Counted from the first letter of the stretch, positions 1 through 10,047 are shown. The stretch: 63,690 nt of DNA from Planctomycetaceae bacterium (GCA_027487735.1 JAIYDA010000124.1:1-63690), one strand, 5' to 3'. The notes: generated from the sequence alone by a model not told the origin. Translations and numbers: made by a program.

Positions 1-636
1 GGGCTTGCGTGCCACGATGTGGAACAGGTGGTGGTGCTTGGAGCCTCCCATAGCGTCGCTGCCTGGCTTGTCCACCTCGTCGAATATCAGCATATCAAAC
101 GGGGCAAGCAGCGCGAGCGCGGCCTCACGCGAGAAGTGGCTCGCGGGGCGGATGGTTGCCCAGTCGTCGCGGTCGCCAAAGAGCTGGCCCGCGAAGCAGC
201 CCCCCGGCGCGAGCGTGCCGCAGATCCACGTCCACAGCGCAGGAAAGCGGGCGGGGTCACAAAAGGGCAGGGCAAAGCTCGCGTTGATGAGCGTCGGGGC
301 TGGCAGCGGGGGGCGCTGGCTGCGCCACCACGCAGGCACAGCTTCCATCGCCACCACGTGCGATTGCAAGCGGGCATGCATCGTCGCATCCGCGGCATTC
401 GCGTGCAAACGGGCGAGGCCATCCTCGCTCGTGTCGAGTGCGATCGCGTGCCACAGGGGCTTGGCACGCAGCAGCGCGAGCGTGTCGCGCCCGCTGCCGC
501 AGGCAAGGTCAACCATCAGGCCTTCATTGCAAGCGGCGAGGTGCTCGATGGCGGTGAGCAACGTCTGGCGAGGCGGCTGCTGCGCCACAGCATCGAAGTA
601 CGCGGGCCAGTTGCGCTGATAGTCTGGGGTGAGCAT
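1..636 (-). CDS. Class I SAM-dependent methyltransferase, 3' end missing
   Basis: The reading frame is open from ATG at 636 to the left edge (212 codons, no stop), so the C-terminus lies outside the window. Residues about 42-50 read VDLACGSGR, the glycine-rich motif I that binds S-adenosylmethionine, followed by an acidic LDTS at the end of the next strand. A Gly-rich turn (LAPGGCFAGQLFGDRDDW) and a His-rich stretch (GGSKHHHLFHIVARK) near the edge fit the later core strands. The compact size and motif I resemble small TehB/UbiE-like methyltransferases. The substrate cannot be read from sequence. It is divergent from the UbiD gene, with 140 bases between the starts that probably hold both promoters. 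Confidence 0.75.
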   Translation of the reverse strand, partial: MLTPDYQRNWPAYFDAVAQQPPRQTLLTAIEHLAACNEGLMVDLACGSGRDTLALLRAKPLWHAIALDTSEDGLARLHANAADATMHARLQSHVVAMEAVPAWWRSQRPPLPAPTLINASFALPFCDPARFPALWTWICGTLAPGGCFAGQLFGDRDDWATIRPASHFSREAALALLAPFDMLIFDEVDKPGSDAMGGSKHHHLFHIVARKP

Positions 637-776
637 TGGACTCGTGGAGCAGAACAACGTGGTGCAGGGCAGTATCGAGCAGGGCGGCCCAGGGCCAGCA
701 TCGAAAAGCCATCGGCGAGCGAAAACCGAGCGCTGGCGCGCGGGGGTTGCGTCCGCACGAGGTACTCTATCAGCCC

Positions 777-2891
777 ATGTACTCAGACCTTCAAAGTTTC
801 GTTGCCGCGTTGCAAGCCGCTGGCGAGCTGCGCGTGATCGACGAGCCCACTTCGCCCTTGCTCGCGATCACCGCCCAGAACGAGGCCGAGACGATGAAGC
901 TTGCCGCGAGCATGCCGGGTCCTAGCGCACGACGAACGGACCCGCGGTTCTTTGACAAGGGCGGGCAAGCGCTGCTGTTCCGCAACGTGCAGGGGTGCGA
1001 CTTTCCGCTGCTCATCAACGCCTGGGGCAGCTACGCCCGCATGGAGATGGCGATGGGCCTCTCGCGGGGTTTGGCAGGCGGCCCATCCAGCGCAGCAGAG
1101 CCCTCGGGCTTTGAAAAACTCGCCCACCGCATAGGCGAGCTCGTGAAGCCCCAGCCGCCGCGCACGTTCGCGGAGCTTCTTGAGAAGGGCAGGCAGGTGC
1201 TGCCCTTGCTGCGGATTGCCCCGCGTCGCAAAGGTGGGCGCGGGAAGTGTCAAGAGATCATCCTGCGTGACGAGCAGGTGGACTGCACGAGGCTGCCCAT
1301 TCTGCGGTGCTGGCCTCTCGACGGAGACTTCGCAAGCGTGGGATATCCGCCTGGCGTGAACGATGCTGTCGCGGGCTTGTCAAGGGGCGAAGCGTGGAAT
1401 GCGCAGCACCGCGGGCGCTACATCACGCTCGCGGGCATTCACACCGTGCACGCCGACGACCGCGAGGCGAAGGCCCCGCCCAGCCACAACATCGGCATGT
1501 ATCGCGTGCAACTGCTGGGCCCGCGCACGCTCGCGATGCACTGGCACATGCACCACGACGGAGCCCGGCACTGGCGAAGCTGGAAGAAGCTGGGGCAGCC
1601 CATGCCCGTAGCGATTGCCCTAGGAGGCGAGAGCGTGATGCCCTATGCCGCCACCGCGCCGCTGCCCCCGGGCATCAGCGAGTTGCTGCTCGCGGGCTTT
1701 TTGCATGGGCGTGGCATCGAGATGGTGCGGGGCGTGACGGTGCCGCTTTGGGTGCCCGCAAACGCGGAGATTGTGATTGAGGGGTATGTGAGTAGCGAGG
1801 CGGGGCTCATCGGGTGGGACCCACGGACGAGCACCGAGCCACTCGGGCCCGGCGCGGTGTTTGAGGGGCCCTTTGGCGACCACACCGGGTTCTACAGCCT
1901 GCCCGATCGCTACCCGCTGCTGACGGTGACGGCGATCACGCATCGAAGAAACGCGATCTATCCGACGACGGTGGTGGGGCTGCCCCCGCAAGAGGACTAC
2001 TACCTGGGCAAGGCGACCGAGCGCGTGTTTCTGCCCTTGCTGCGCACGATTGTGCACGACATCGAGGACTATGACCTGCCCCTGTTTGGCACGTTTCACA
2101 ACTGCGCATGCGTGCAGATTCGCAAGGCCTATCCGCTGCAAGGGCGTCGCGTCATGCACAGCGTGTGGGGCGCTGGGCAGATGGCATGGACGAAGACGAT
2201 CTTCGTCGTCGATGATGGCGTGAACGTGCACGACGTGTTCGCCGTGCTGCGCGAGGCGGGCAGATGGTGCGTGCCCAAGCGCGACGTTGAGCGCGTCCGC
2301 GGACCCGTGGACATTCTCGACCACTCGGCGCCGCGACTGGGTGCGGGCCAGAAGCTGGGCTTTGATTGCACCCGCAAGCTGCCCGACGACGTGATGGGCG
2401 GGTGCGACGCACGCGATGAGCGACCCGCGTTCGATGCCGCCGCCGCCGCTGCCTATGTCGAGCGCGTGCGCAGCCTCCCGGGCATCGACGACGCAGTGTG
2501 CCCCGCGCTGCTCGGGCATGCGTGGCTGTTCGTGCGGATCCGCAAGCAAGCGGGGCACGATGGGGTGCGGGCATTGCAAACTGTGTTCGATGCCGAGCAC
2601 AGCGACGATCGCCTGCCGGGCTTCGTCGTCGTCGTCGACCAGAGTGTCGGCCACTCCGGAGTCGGGGAAGCTCGGCTGGGCGACGATGAGCACACGATCG
2701 ACGAAGTGCTCTTCACGTGGTGCGCCAACTGCGACGCCTCGCGCGACAGCGTGCTCGACGACCGCAGCACGCGCGGGCGGCTGGGCTTCGACGCGACCAC
2801 GAAGGTCGAGACTGAGTCGCGGAACGGCGAGCCCGTGCGGGCCTATCCGCCTCGTCTGGGGACCTGGAAGCGGGGAGCTGGGGGCGCGTGA
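777..2891 (+). CDS. UbiD family decarboxylase
   Basis: A 704-aa protein of the UbiD family, prenylated-FMN-dependent reversible decarboxylases acting on aromatic or alpha,beta-unsaturated acids such as the polyprenyl-hydroxybenzoate or menaquinone-precursor acids. Family hallmarks visible are an N-terminal INAWGSYARM segment, EGPFGDHTGFYS in the middle and HNCACVQIRKAYP followed by MHSVWGAGQM. The ATG at 777 is preferred because recognisable homology begins at once (MYSDLQSFVAAL); the frame stays open upstream to 636 without family-like sequence. At about 700 residues it is longer than the E. coli enzyme (about 490); an insert before the closing GRLGFDATTK motif accounts for much of this. No UbiX flavin prenyltransferase is adjacent. 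Whether it serves quinone synthesis or another acid is not shown by context. Confidence 0.85.
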   Translation: MYSDLQSFVAALQAAGELRVIDEPTSPLLAITAQNEAETMKLAASMPGPSARRTDPRFFDKGGQALLFRNVQGCDFPLLINAWGSYARMEMAMGLSRGLAGGPSSAAEPSGFEKLAHRIGELVKPQPPRTFAELLEKGRQVLPLLRIAPRRKGGRGKCQEIILRDEQVDCTRLPILRCWPLDGDFASVGYPPGVNDAVAGLSRGEAWNAQHRGRYITLAGIHTVHADDREAKAPPSHNIGMYRVQLLGPRTLAMHWHMHHDGARHWRSWKKLGQPMPVAIALGGESVMPYAATAPLPPGISELLLAGFLHGRGIEMVRGVTVPLWVPANAEIVIEGYVSSEAGLIGWDPRTSTEPLGPGAVFEGPFGDHTGFYSLPDRYPLLTVTAITHRRNAIYPTTVVGLPPQEDYYLGKATERVFLPLLRTIVHDIEDYDLPLFGTFHNCACVQIRKAYPLQGRRVMHSVWGAGQMAWTKTIFVVDDGVNVHDVFAVLREAGRWCVPKRDVERVRGPVDILDHSAPRLGAGQKLGFDCTRKLPDDVMGGCDARDERPAFDAAAAAAYVERVRSLPGIDDAVCPALLGHAWLFVRIRKQAGHDGVRALQTVFDAEHSDDRLPGFVVVVDQSVGHSGVGEARLGDDEHTIDEVLFTWCANCDASRDSVLDDRSTRGRLGFDATTKVETESRNGEPVRAYPPRLGTWKRGAGGA

Positions 2892-3130
2892 GCCGCTGTT
2901 GCGGGCTGACAGACGTTCGTTTGCTGTGCTTCGCGTCTGCCCCCCGCAATCGGGTCTGGCTGCTCGTGGTCGATAACGCGTGGGGGCTTGTGCGGGCTTT
3001 GCGGCCTGTGGCATGTGGCGTGGGCACATCAAAAGGGAAGGCGAGAAAGACAGAGTTCCGAAGGTTGGGCTGAATCCTGTGAACCGATGGGGAGACATGA
3101 AGCGGTGCACGCTTCGCAGGGAGATAGACC

Positions 3131-3994
3131 ATGCCAGCCAATCGATCACGGACAGAACGCTATCGCGATGGGTTGCAGCAAGTGCTCGAGCGCGGCGGCG
3201 CGCTCGAGGTGAGCTTTGCGCACGACACCAGCGAGGCCCTGCCCGATATGGTGTGGCGCGTGCGCTTGCTGGGCCTGGGCGAAGACGAGATGCTCGTCGA
3301 GCATCCGTGCGCTGCGGGCAAGAGCGTGCCGATTCCTGAAGACTGCGAGCTGGTCGGCGCATTCGTCATTGGGCAGAACCGCTGGATGTTCCGCACCCGC
3401 GTGCTCGCGAATGCCAAGGGCAAGACGCCCTGGCCCGCTGGCATGGGCGGGGGCCTGCGCATCGCAATGCCCGAGAAGGTCGAGCGTTGCAGCCGGCGTG
3501 AGCACCAGCGCGTGAGCATGGCCGAGGTGCACGTGCCGCACACCGACTGCTGGCACCTGACCGAACCCAGCAGCGTGGTGAGCGCCGAAGCCGCGACCCG
3601 CGCGCAGATGACCGACTTTGAGAAGCGCGGCGTCGTCGCCAACGACAACGAGCTGAGCCCCCTCACGATGCCCGTCGTGGGCCTGCGCTACGGCGCTCGC
3701 CTGATGAACGTCGGCAGTGGCGGCGTCGGCCTGCTGGTGCCCAAGAGCGACTCGAGCCCCGCACAGCGTGCGAAGCTGATCTGGATGCGCGTGGACCTGC
3801 GCCCCGTGCTGCCCATGCCCATCGGCATGGTGGGCAAGGTGGTGCACGCGCACCTCGAGAGCACTCAGGACCTCTACCTGGGCGTGAGCTTTGAGTTTGC
3901 GTTCAACGTCTCGCACCGCGCTTTCGTGCTCGAGCAGATCGAGAAGTACATGCAGCGCTTGCAGACGCGCCACGCACCGAAGAAGGCCGCGTAA
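3131..3994 (+). CDS. PilZ-domain protein (probable c-di-GMP receptor)
   Basis: A 287-aa protein starting at ATG 3131 behind a good ribosome-binding site (GGGAGA, 6 bases upstream). The N-terminal half looks like a YcgR-type flagellar-brake domain. A PilZ domain follows, with the cyclic-di-GMP signature in two parts: RREHQR at about residues 119-124 (RxxxR) and NVGSGGVG at about 193 (N/DxSxxG). About 60 residues between the two parts form a longer linker than in simple PilZ proteins. It has no signal peptide or membrane segment, so it is probably a cytoplasmic effector converting c-di-GMP level into an output such as motility or polysaccharide secretion. It stands alone, with 239 bases separating it from the UbiD gene. 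A second, minimal PilZ protein lies at 58.5 kb. Confidence 0.8.
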   Translation: MPANRSRTERYRDGLQQVLERGGALEVSFAHDTSEALPDMVWRVRLLGLGEDEMLVEHPCAAGKSVPIPEDCELVGAFVIGQNRWMFRTRVLANAKGKTPWPAGMGGGLRIAMPEKVERCSRREHQRVSMAEVHVPHTDCWHLTEPSSVVSAEAATRAQMTDFEKRGVVANDNELSPLTMPVVGLRYGARLMNVGSGGVGLLVPKSDSSPAQRAKLIWMRVDLRPVLPMPIGMVGKVVHAHLESTQDLYLGVSFEFAFNVSHRAFVLEQIEKYMQRLQTRHAPKKAA

Positions 3995-4100
3995 TCCGGC
4001 CTGCGGGCGTCCGGGACAGCAAGGGTTTGACTTGGGCTTCGGCGTTGGGGTTCAGCCCGGTGCCTTGCTGGGCTGGCCCGCGTGCTGCTATCGTTGCAGC

Positions 4101-4316
4101 ATGGAACCGATCGTTGCATATTCCGCGTATTGGCACCCGCAGTCCGACTCTGGGCGGCTCTATCTGCGTCTGCTCGGGGGCGAGACCGTGAACATCCCAG
4201 TCAGCACGCCCCAAGAGCTCGCGGCGATGCTCGACATGCTGCGCACCAATAAACACGCCGTGTGGGACGCGGAGAACGCGATGGTCGGCATCGCGTGGAC
4301 GGCTCCGGGCGGATGA
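4101..4316 (+). CDS. Small hypothetical protein
   Basis: A 71-aa protein beginning MEPIVAYSAYWHPQS and ending WTAPGG. I do not recognise a family. It is compact and soluble, with one predicted amphipathic helix (TPQELAAMLDMLRTNKHAV) and a short GRLYLRLLGG strand pair, reading like a small single-domain protein rather than a random frame. The frame is open much further upstream, but the sequence from ATG 4101 is the only part with balanced composition. It sits between the PilZ gene and trpB on the same strand, 95 bases before the chosen trpB start, so it could share a transcript with trpB. Confidence 0.5.
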   Translation: MEPIVAYSAYWHPQSDSGRLYLRLLGGETVNIPVSTPQELAAMLDMLRTNKHAVWDAENAMVGIAWTAPGG

Positions 4317-4411
4317 TGCGTCCCCTGTGGCGGCGGTGACGAACCGATGGGGTGCGGTTGGGGGGTGAAGTTGGGGACGAGGCGGGCGGGAAGGCAGAGA
4401 GGAACACGACG

Positions 4412-5743
<1,332 letters not shown>

Positions 5744-5765
5744 GTTTGGGCCGCTCGCGTAGCGA

Positions 5766-6272
5766 TTACTCCAGCGGTCGCAGCATCTCAATCACGCTCG
5801 GGCGATAGCCCGCCTGCGCAAACACCTCGCTTGCGCCTTCGTTGAACACTCCCGTATGCAAACGCAGCTGCTTCACGCCCATGGCGCGAAACCGTGCCTC
5901 CGCGTCGTGCAACATCGCGAGCGCAGAGCCCTGCCGCCGCTGATCGGGCTCGATCCAGATGTCGTGAATCCACCCGCACTCCGGAATCCAGAAGATCGGC
6001 ACCTCGGGCTCCACCGTGCCCACGAGATAGCCCGCAAGCGTGCCATCCTCGCGCTCCAGCACCGTCAGCACGCTTCGCGGGTCCGTCGCTCGCAGCGGCA
6101 GCCACGCCGCGTACCGCTCGAGCACATCGCTCCGCACCGCGAATCGCTGCGGGTCCTTTGAGGCGTGCAGGTCGCAGATTGCCCGCACGAAGGGCAGCAC
6201 GCGGGGCACGTCGCTCGCGGTGGCAGGGCGGATGGTGCAGGGCATGGGCGAGCATACGAGGCGGGGCGGCAT
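5766..6272 (-). CDS. GNAT family N-acetyltransferase
   Basis: A 168-aa acetyltransferase of the GNAT superfamily, which transfers acetyl from acetyl-CoA to an amine. It opens with the typical IRPATASDV strand, has the beta-bulge GWIHDIWIEPDQRRQGSA (acetyl-CoA pyrophosphate loop; the usual final Gly is replaced) and ends with a NEGASEVFAQAGYRP helix-turn. The start at 6272 has GAGGAG 13 bases upstream; ATG 6245, nine codons later, is equally possible because homology starts there. It is convergent with trpB (22 bases apart). The substrate is unknown. Confidence 0.8.
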   Translation of the reverse strand: MPPRLVCSPMPCTIRPATASDVPRVLPFVRAICDLHASKDPQRFAVRSDVLERYAAWLPLRATDPRSVLTVLEREDGTLAGYLVGTVEPEVPIFWIPECGWIHDIWIEPDQRRQGSALAMLHDAEARFRAMGVKQLRLHTGVFNEGASEVFAQAGYRPSVIEMLRPLE

Positions 6273-6549
6273 GCATGTGCCAATGCTCCTCGCCGTTGTG
6301 CGGAATGCGTTTGGGTTCGTTTCGCGACGTCAAGCTATTGCAAAAGTTGCGCAAGGCTCGCCCCACGTGCCTTGACAGGGCTAGCGTTTCCGGTCCTCGG
6401 TGCCCAGTGAGTGAGAGAGCACGCGTGAGCGGGCAATCCAGGTGAACATTTGGATCGATCGCGCACGTGAAGCTGTCTCGGCATGCGGCCGCCTTGGGCG
6501 TCTGTGTCTGTGCCTTGGAGTTTGAGAAACCCTCGTTTGGAGAATGATC

Positions 6550-7095
6550 ATGAAGACTTTTTCTGTTGTTGCGACCGCCATCGTTGCGGTTGCTGGCCTC
6601 GCGACGTCCGCTCAGGCCGCCATCATCACGCTGACGGCGAACCTCAGCGGCGCGAATGAAGTGCCCGCCGTCTCGACGAACGCATCGGGCGTCGCGATCG
6701 TCACGATCGACACCGACACGCGCGCCTGGACGATGAACCTGTCGTTCAGCAACCTCAGCGCTCCCGTCAGCGTCGCACACATCCATCGCGCCCCCGCGGG
6801 CTCGAACGGCCCGGTCATCGTGGGCCTCGACGGCATGCCCCTCTCGGGCGGCCGCCCCGCTTGGAACCTCATCGCCCCCGGCACCACCTCGCTCAACACG
6901 GGCGGCGCGCTGAACGCCCCCTTCCTCTTCCCCGCTGCTGAGCTGAACAACCTGCTGCTCGGCAACACCTACATCAACATCCACAGCAGCGCATTCCCGG
7001 GCGGCGAGATTCGCGGCAACCTGATTCCTTCGCCCAGCGCCCTCGCCCTCCTGGGCGTTGGTGGCCTCGCGATGGGTCGCCGCCGCCGCGCCTAA
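6550..7095 (+). CDS. Secreted CHRD-domain protein with PEP-CTERM-like sorting tail
   Basis: A 181-aa exported protein. Residues 1-25 are a signal peptide (KTF...VVATAIVAVAGLATSAQAA). Residues about 27-155 form a CHRD (chordin-type) domain with its ANEVP, VAHIHRAP and FPGGEIRGNL motifs, seen in bacterial secreted proteins of unknown function. The last 22 residues (PSPSALALLGVGGLAMGRRRRA) are a hydrophobic helix bounded by an SPS turn and an Arg cluster, the architecture of exosortase-type C-terminal sorting signals. A GGAG ribosome-binding site lies 7 bases before ATG 6550 but only one base before the in-frame ATG 6544, so 6550 is chosen. The gene is monocistronic, with a hairpin terminator after it. 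No exosortase is in the window. Confidence 0.85.
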   Translation: MKTFSVVATAIVAVAGLATSAQAAIITLTANLSGANEVPAVSTNASGVAIVTIDTDTRAWTMNLSFSNLSAPVSVAHIHRAPAGSNGPVIVGLDGMPLSGGRPAWNLIAPGTTSLNTGGALNAPFLFPAAELNNLLLGNTYINIHSSAFPGGEIRGNLIPSPSALALLGVGGLAMGRRRRA

Positions 7096-7126
7096 GTGAT
7101 CGACGAAATCGATTCCGCAATCAGTT

Positions 7127-7160
7127 CAACACCCTCGCGCGAGCGGGGGTGTTGTTCATT
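7127..7160 (+). terminator. Hairpin terminator with GCGA tetraloop
   Basis: A 12-bp stem (7127-7138 with 7143-7154, one G-U pair) closed by GCGA, a GNRA-type tetraloop, and followed by TTCATTTG. It lies 31 bases after the CHRD gene stop and probably ends that transcript. The U tract is short. Confidence 0.7.
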
Positions 7161-7240
7161 TGTCCTCAGTGCCAATCCCGCGTGACAAAGCGTCGGGCCA
7201 AGGGCAGATCTCCTGAAACAACGAAATTTCGTGTATTGCG

Positions 7241-7267
7241 TGTCGAAGGTCACGGTCGAGCGGCGAC
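7241..7267 (+). promoter_or_regulatory. Candidate ECF42-type promoter
   Basis: TGTCGA at 7241-7246, a 17-base spacer, then CGAC at 7264-7267. TGTCGA with a CGA/TC-like -10 is the motif I recall for ECF42 sigma factors. It lies 75 bases upstream of the YCII gene that is coupled to an ECF42-like sigma gene, as expected for autoregulation. Confidence 0.5.
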
Positions 7268-7341
7268 AACATCCCGACAACCGGCCACGGGATCTACTGT
7301 CACAGATACCGCCGAGTTATCTCGACCATCAGGAGTATTTC

Positions 7342-7683
7342 ATGAAGTTCGCACTGATCATTCACGAGACCAAGCAAGAGTTTGCCAAGCGAAGCGGTCC
7401 GGAAGCAGGAAAGTACTGGGCCGCCTGGACGGCATACGGCAAGGCCTTGACCGACGCCGGCGTCATGGCGGGTGGCGCTGGGTTGCAAGGGCCGGAAACT
7501 GCAACAACGATGCGTCTTGCACCTTCGCAACAGGTCCAGGATGGTCCCTATGCCGAAAGCAAGGAGATACTCGGTGGCTTCTACTTGATCGACGTGGCAA
7601 ATCTCGACGCCGCGATGCAGTGGGCATCGAGAATCCCAAGCCCAGGCGGCACCATCGAGATTCGACCTCTATTGGTGATGTGA
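7342..7683 (+). CDS. YCII/DGPF-domain protein
   Basis: A 113-aa protein of the YCII-related (DGPF) family. ATG 7342 is fixed by an AGGAG ribosome-binding site 6 bases upstream; the frame is open further upstream without likely coding sequence. The family motif reads DGPYAESKEILGGFYLID (residues about 68-85), followed by an NLDAAMQWA helix and a terminal IEIRPLLVM strand: a small ferredoxin-like alpha/beta fold. Family members are proposed to be small enzymes or sensors, and DGPF proteins are characteristic neighbours of ECF42 sigma factors. Its TGA stop overlaps the ATG of the sigma gene by one base, so translation is coupled. The sigma factor probably controls this gene through the candidate promoter upstream. 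Confidence 0.85.
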   Translation: MKFALIIHETKQEFAKRSGPEAGKYWAAWTAYGKALTDAGVMAGGAGLQGPETATTMRLAPSQQVQDGPYAESKEILGGFYLIDVANLDAAMQWASRIPSPGGTIEIRPLLVM

Positions 7684-8987
7684 TGACGCGCAACTCGCCT
7701 GATCAGCCCAACAGCCCAGCGCGCGAGGTCGAGCACATCGCCAGACACGCTTATGGGCGCGTGCTGGCGGTGCTCGCCTGCGCCACCCGCGACATCAACG
7801 CTGCGGAGGATGCCCTTGCCGATGCACTTGTCGAAGCCCTATCCGCTTGGCTGCGAGACGGCGTCCCCGCCAACCCTGAGGGCTGGTTGGTCGTCGCGGC
7901 AAGAAGAAACTTACTCGATCAGCGCCGCGCCGTCGCCGCCGCACGACGCGTTTGGCAGGACCCAGGCGTTGCTCAGCGACTCCAAGACATGCTCGCTTCA
8001 CGCGCGAGGCCGGAGGCACGCCTAGCCACTGGGCCCAACCCTGGCAGCAAGGAGCAAGCGGTGGATGATCGGCTCCGGATGATGTTTGCGTGCACACACC
8101 CTTCGCTCGAGGCTTCAGTCCATGCGCCGTTGATGCTGCAGTCGTTGCTGGGCCTGTCCGCCGCGCGGATCGCTGGCGCGTTTCTGGTGGCGCCAGCCGC
8201 GATGTCGCAGCGATTGGTCAGAGCCAAGACCAAACTGCGCGAAGAAGGCGTAGACTTTTCCATGCCGGGTCGGGTCGAGCTCGTGTCGCGCCTTCCGAGA
8301 GTGCTCGAAGCGATATACGCGGCGTACTCAGCGTCGCACGATGATGCTGTCGAAGCCGGCGTCGCCTCCGAACTCGCCGATGAAGCTGTCGACCTTGCAC
8401 GGCTTGTGACCGACTTGCTTGACGACCAGCCCGAAGCGTGGGGCCTCCGATCGCTCGTGGTGCTTTCGCGCGCAAGACGCGACGCGCGCCGCGATGGCAA
8501 GGGCCGATACGTGCCGTTGCCTGATCAGGATTGTGACCTTTGGGATCGTGAGTTGGTTCAGGAGGGCGAGTGGTGCCTTCTTCAGGCCGCAGAGAAAGGT
8601 CCGGGTTCGGCCGGACGCTTCGCGTTGCAGGCCGCGATCCAATCGGTGCACGTCGATCGCATGAGGACAGGGCAGATCAACTGGACTGCAATCGTCGGAT
8701 TCTACGAGGCCCTTCTTGCACACTCCCCAAGCGTGGGCGCGACGATTGGGCTTTCCGCTGGATTGCTCATGCGGGGCGATCCGCACCGCGCATTGCTATT
8801 GCTCGATGGGTTGCCGATGAATCGGGTGAAGTCACACCAGCCCTTCTGGGCGGTCCGAGCGGAGACGCTGCGTGCGCTGGGCCGGTTCGACAAGTCGTCC
8901 GAGGCCTTCCAACTCGCCATCGGCCTGTCGCGAGACGCTGCGGTGCGGGCCTACCTGCTCGAACAGCAGACTCAAATGCGGTCTTGA
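7683..8987 (+). CDS. ECF42-type RNA polymerase sigma factor
   Basis: A 434-aa ECF sigma factor. Region 2 lies near the N-terminus (VEHIARHAYGRVLAVLACATRDINAAEDALADA) and includes the core-binding and -10 recognition helices. Region 4 is the helix-turn-helix around LLGLSAARIAGAFLVAPAAMSQRLVRAKTKL (residues about 156-186). Unlike ordinary ECFs (about 190 aa) it has about 230 further residues whose end reads as a TPR-like repeat (HRALLLLDGL, LRALGRFDKSSEAFQLAIGL). This long form next to a DGPF gene defines the ECF42 group, where the C-terminal extension is reported as needed for activity and no classical anti-sigma factor is encoded. None is encoded here either. Codon use looks less GC-skewed than in neighbouring housekeeping genes, so transfer is possible. 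Confidence 0.85.
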   Translation: MTRNSPDQPNSPAREVEHIARHAYGRVLAVLACATRDINAAEDALADALVEALSAWLRDGVPANPEGWLVVAARRNLLDQRRAVAAARRVWQDPGVAQRLQDMLASRARPEARLATGPNPGSKEQAVDDRLRMMFACTHPSLEASVHAPLMLQSLLGLSAARIAGAFLVAPAAMSQRLVRAKTKLREEGVDFSMPGRVELVSRLPRVLEAIYAAYSASHDDAVEAGVASELADEAVDLARLVTDLLDDQPEAWGLRSLVVLSRARRDARRDGKGRYVPLPDQDCDLWDRELVQEGEWCLLQAAEKGPGSAGRFALQAAIQSVHVDRMRTGQINWTAIVGFYEALLAHSPSVGATIGLSAGLLMRGDPHRALLLLDGLPMNRVKSHQPFWAVRAETLRALGRFDKSSEAFQLAIGLSRDAAVRAYLLEQQTQMRS

Positions 8988-9125
8988 AAGGTGAGGTCGC
9001 TATGAAAAGGAGGCTTGCTCTCCGTCAGGCCTGCAACTGGTCCCTTGGCCCTCAGTGCGACGTTGCCTCTCTCACAACTGCCTTGTGGCGCTTGATCGAA
9101 AAACTCGATCGCGCGTTGCATGAAA

Positions 9126-9210
9126 TGGCCCCGTCGGGACTTGAACCCGAACGCCCTGTTACGGGCTGCGGATTTTAAGTCCGCTGCGTCTGCCATTTCG
9201 CCACGGGGCC
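9126..9210 (-). tRNA. tRNA-Leu (anticodon TAA)
   Basis: An 85-base class II tRNA on the minus strand. The acceptor stem is GGCCCCG/CGGGGCC with discriminator A. The anticodon stem GCGGA/TCCGC encloses CTTAAAA (anticodon TAA), the long variable arm has a GCCC/GGGC stem, and the T arm is TCGGG-TTCAAGT-CCCGA. No CCA is encoded. Confidence 0.97.
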
Positions 9211-9336
9211 TCGTGGTTGCTCGCAGGGTAGTGGCCCACACGCGGCCGCAAATCGAGCACTCGCGGCGCACCGCGGTCATGCCGCGCCCATGCCGCTCGC
9301 GCGGTGTGCCCCTTGGCCTCGCTATGCTGAGGCAGG

Positions 9337-10047
9337 ATGCGCGTCGATGTGCTCACCACATTCCCCGAGATGTTCGAGGCCTCGCCCCCTGGCGTGCTGG
9401 GCGTGAGCATTCCGTCGCGCGCGCTGCGCGATGGTCGTCTTGAGGTCGTCGCGACCAATCTGCGCGAGTTCAGCGCGAGCAAGCATCGCAAGACCGACGA
9501 TCGGCCCTACGGCGGCGGGCCCGGCATGGTGCTCACGTGCCAACCCGTGTGGGACGCGGTGCACGCGATCGAGGCGAGCGACAGCGTGCGCCCGGTGCGG
9601 GCGTGCACGCGGATCGTGATGACGCCCCAGGGACGCATGCTCTCGCAGGAAGTGGTGGAGGAGCTTGCCACCAAGCCCCGCCTGCTCATCATCGCGGGGC
9701 ATTACGAGGGCATCGACGAGCGCGTGATCGACGCGCTCAAGCCTATGGAGCTCTCGATCGGCGACTACGTGCTCTCGGGTGGGGAGCTCGCGGGGCTCGT
9801 GCTCATCGATGCGATCGCACGGCTGCTGCCCGGCGTGCTGGGCGACAGCCAGAGCAGCGTGCAGGACAGCTTCAGTGCCGAGCCCCAGGCCGGGGGCGAG
9901 CGGCTGCTCGATTGCCCGCACTACACCAAGCCTCGCGACTGGATGGGGCGAAGCGTGCCGGATGTGCTGCTGAGTGGCGACCACCAGGCAATTGTCCGCT
10001 GGCGGCTGGAGCAGAAGCGCACCCGCACGCGCGAGCGGCGCGGCTAG
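9337..10047 (+). CDS. trmD: tRNA (guanine-N1-)-methyltransferase
   Basis: A 236-aa SPOUT enzyme that methylates N1 of G37 in tRNAs reading CNN codons, protecting the reading frame. It starts at ATG 9337 with the family opening MRVDVLTTFPEMF. The knotted SAM pocket is visible as GHYEGIDERV and SIGDYVLSGGE, the catalytic Asp lies in the expected interdomain segment (ending DSFS), and the C-terminal helical domain begins LDCPHYTKP. The usual neighbours (rpsP, rimM, rplS) are absent. The gene is followed by a short GGCGG-CTTT-CCGCC hairpin (10047-10060). Confidence 0.95.
   Translation: MRVDVLTTFPEMFEASPPGVLGVSIPSRALRDGRLEVVATNLREFSASKHRKTDDRPYGGGPGMVLTCQPVWDAVHAIEASDSVRPVRACTRIVMTPQGRMLSQEVVEELATKPRLLIIAGHYEGIDERVIDALKPMELSIGDYVLSGGELAGLVLIDAIARLLPGVLGDSQSSVQDSFSAEPQAGGERLLDCPHYTKPRDWMGRSVPDVLLSGDHQAIVRWRLEQKRTRTRERRG

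Noticed and set aside
1620-3362. 580-codon minus-strand open frame opposite the UbiD gene
   Set aside because: It is the antisense of a clear UbiD coding region and is rich in Arg/His/Ala; long shadows are expected at this GC content.
6372-6400. TTGACA as a -35 box for the CHRD gene
   Set aside because: No acceptable -10 hexamer occurs 16-18 bases downstream.
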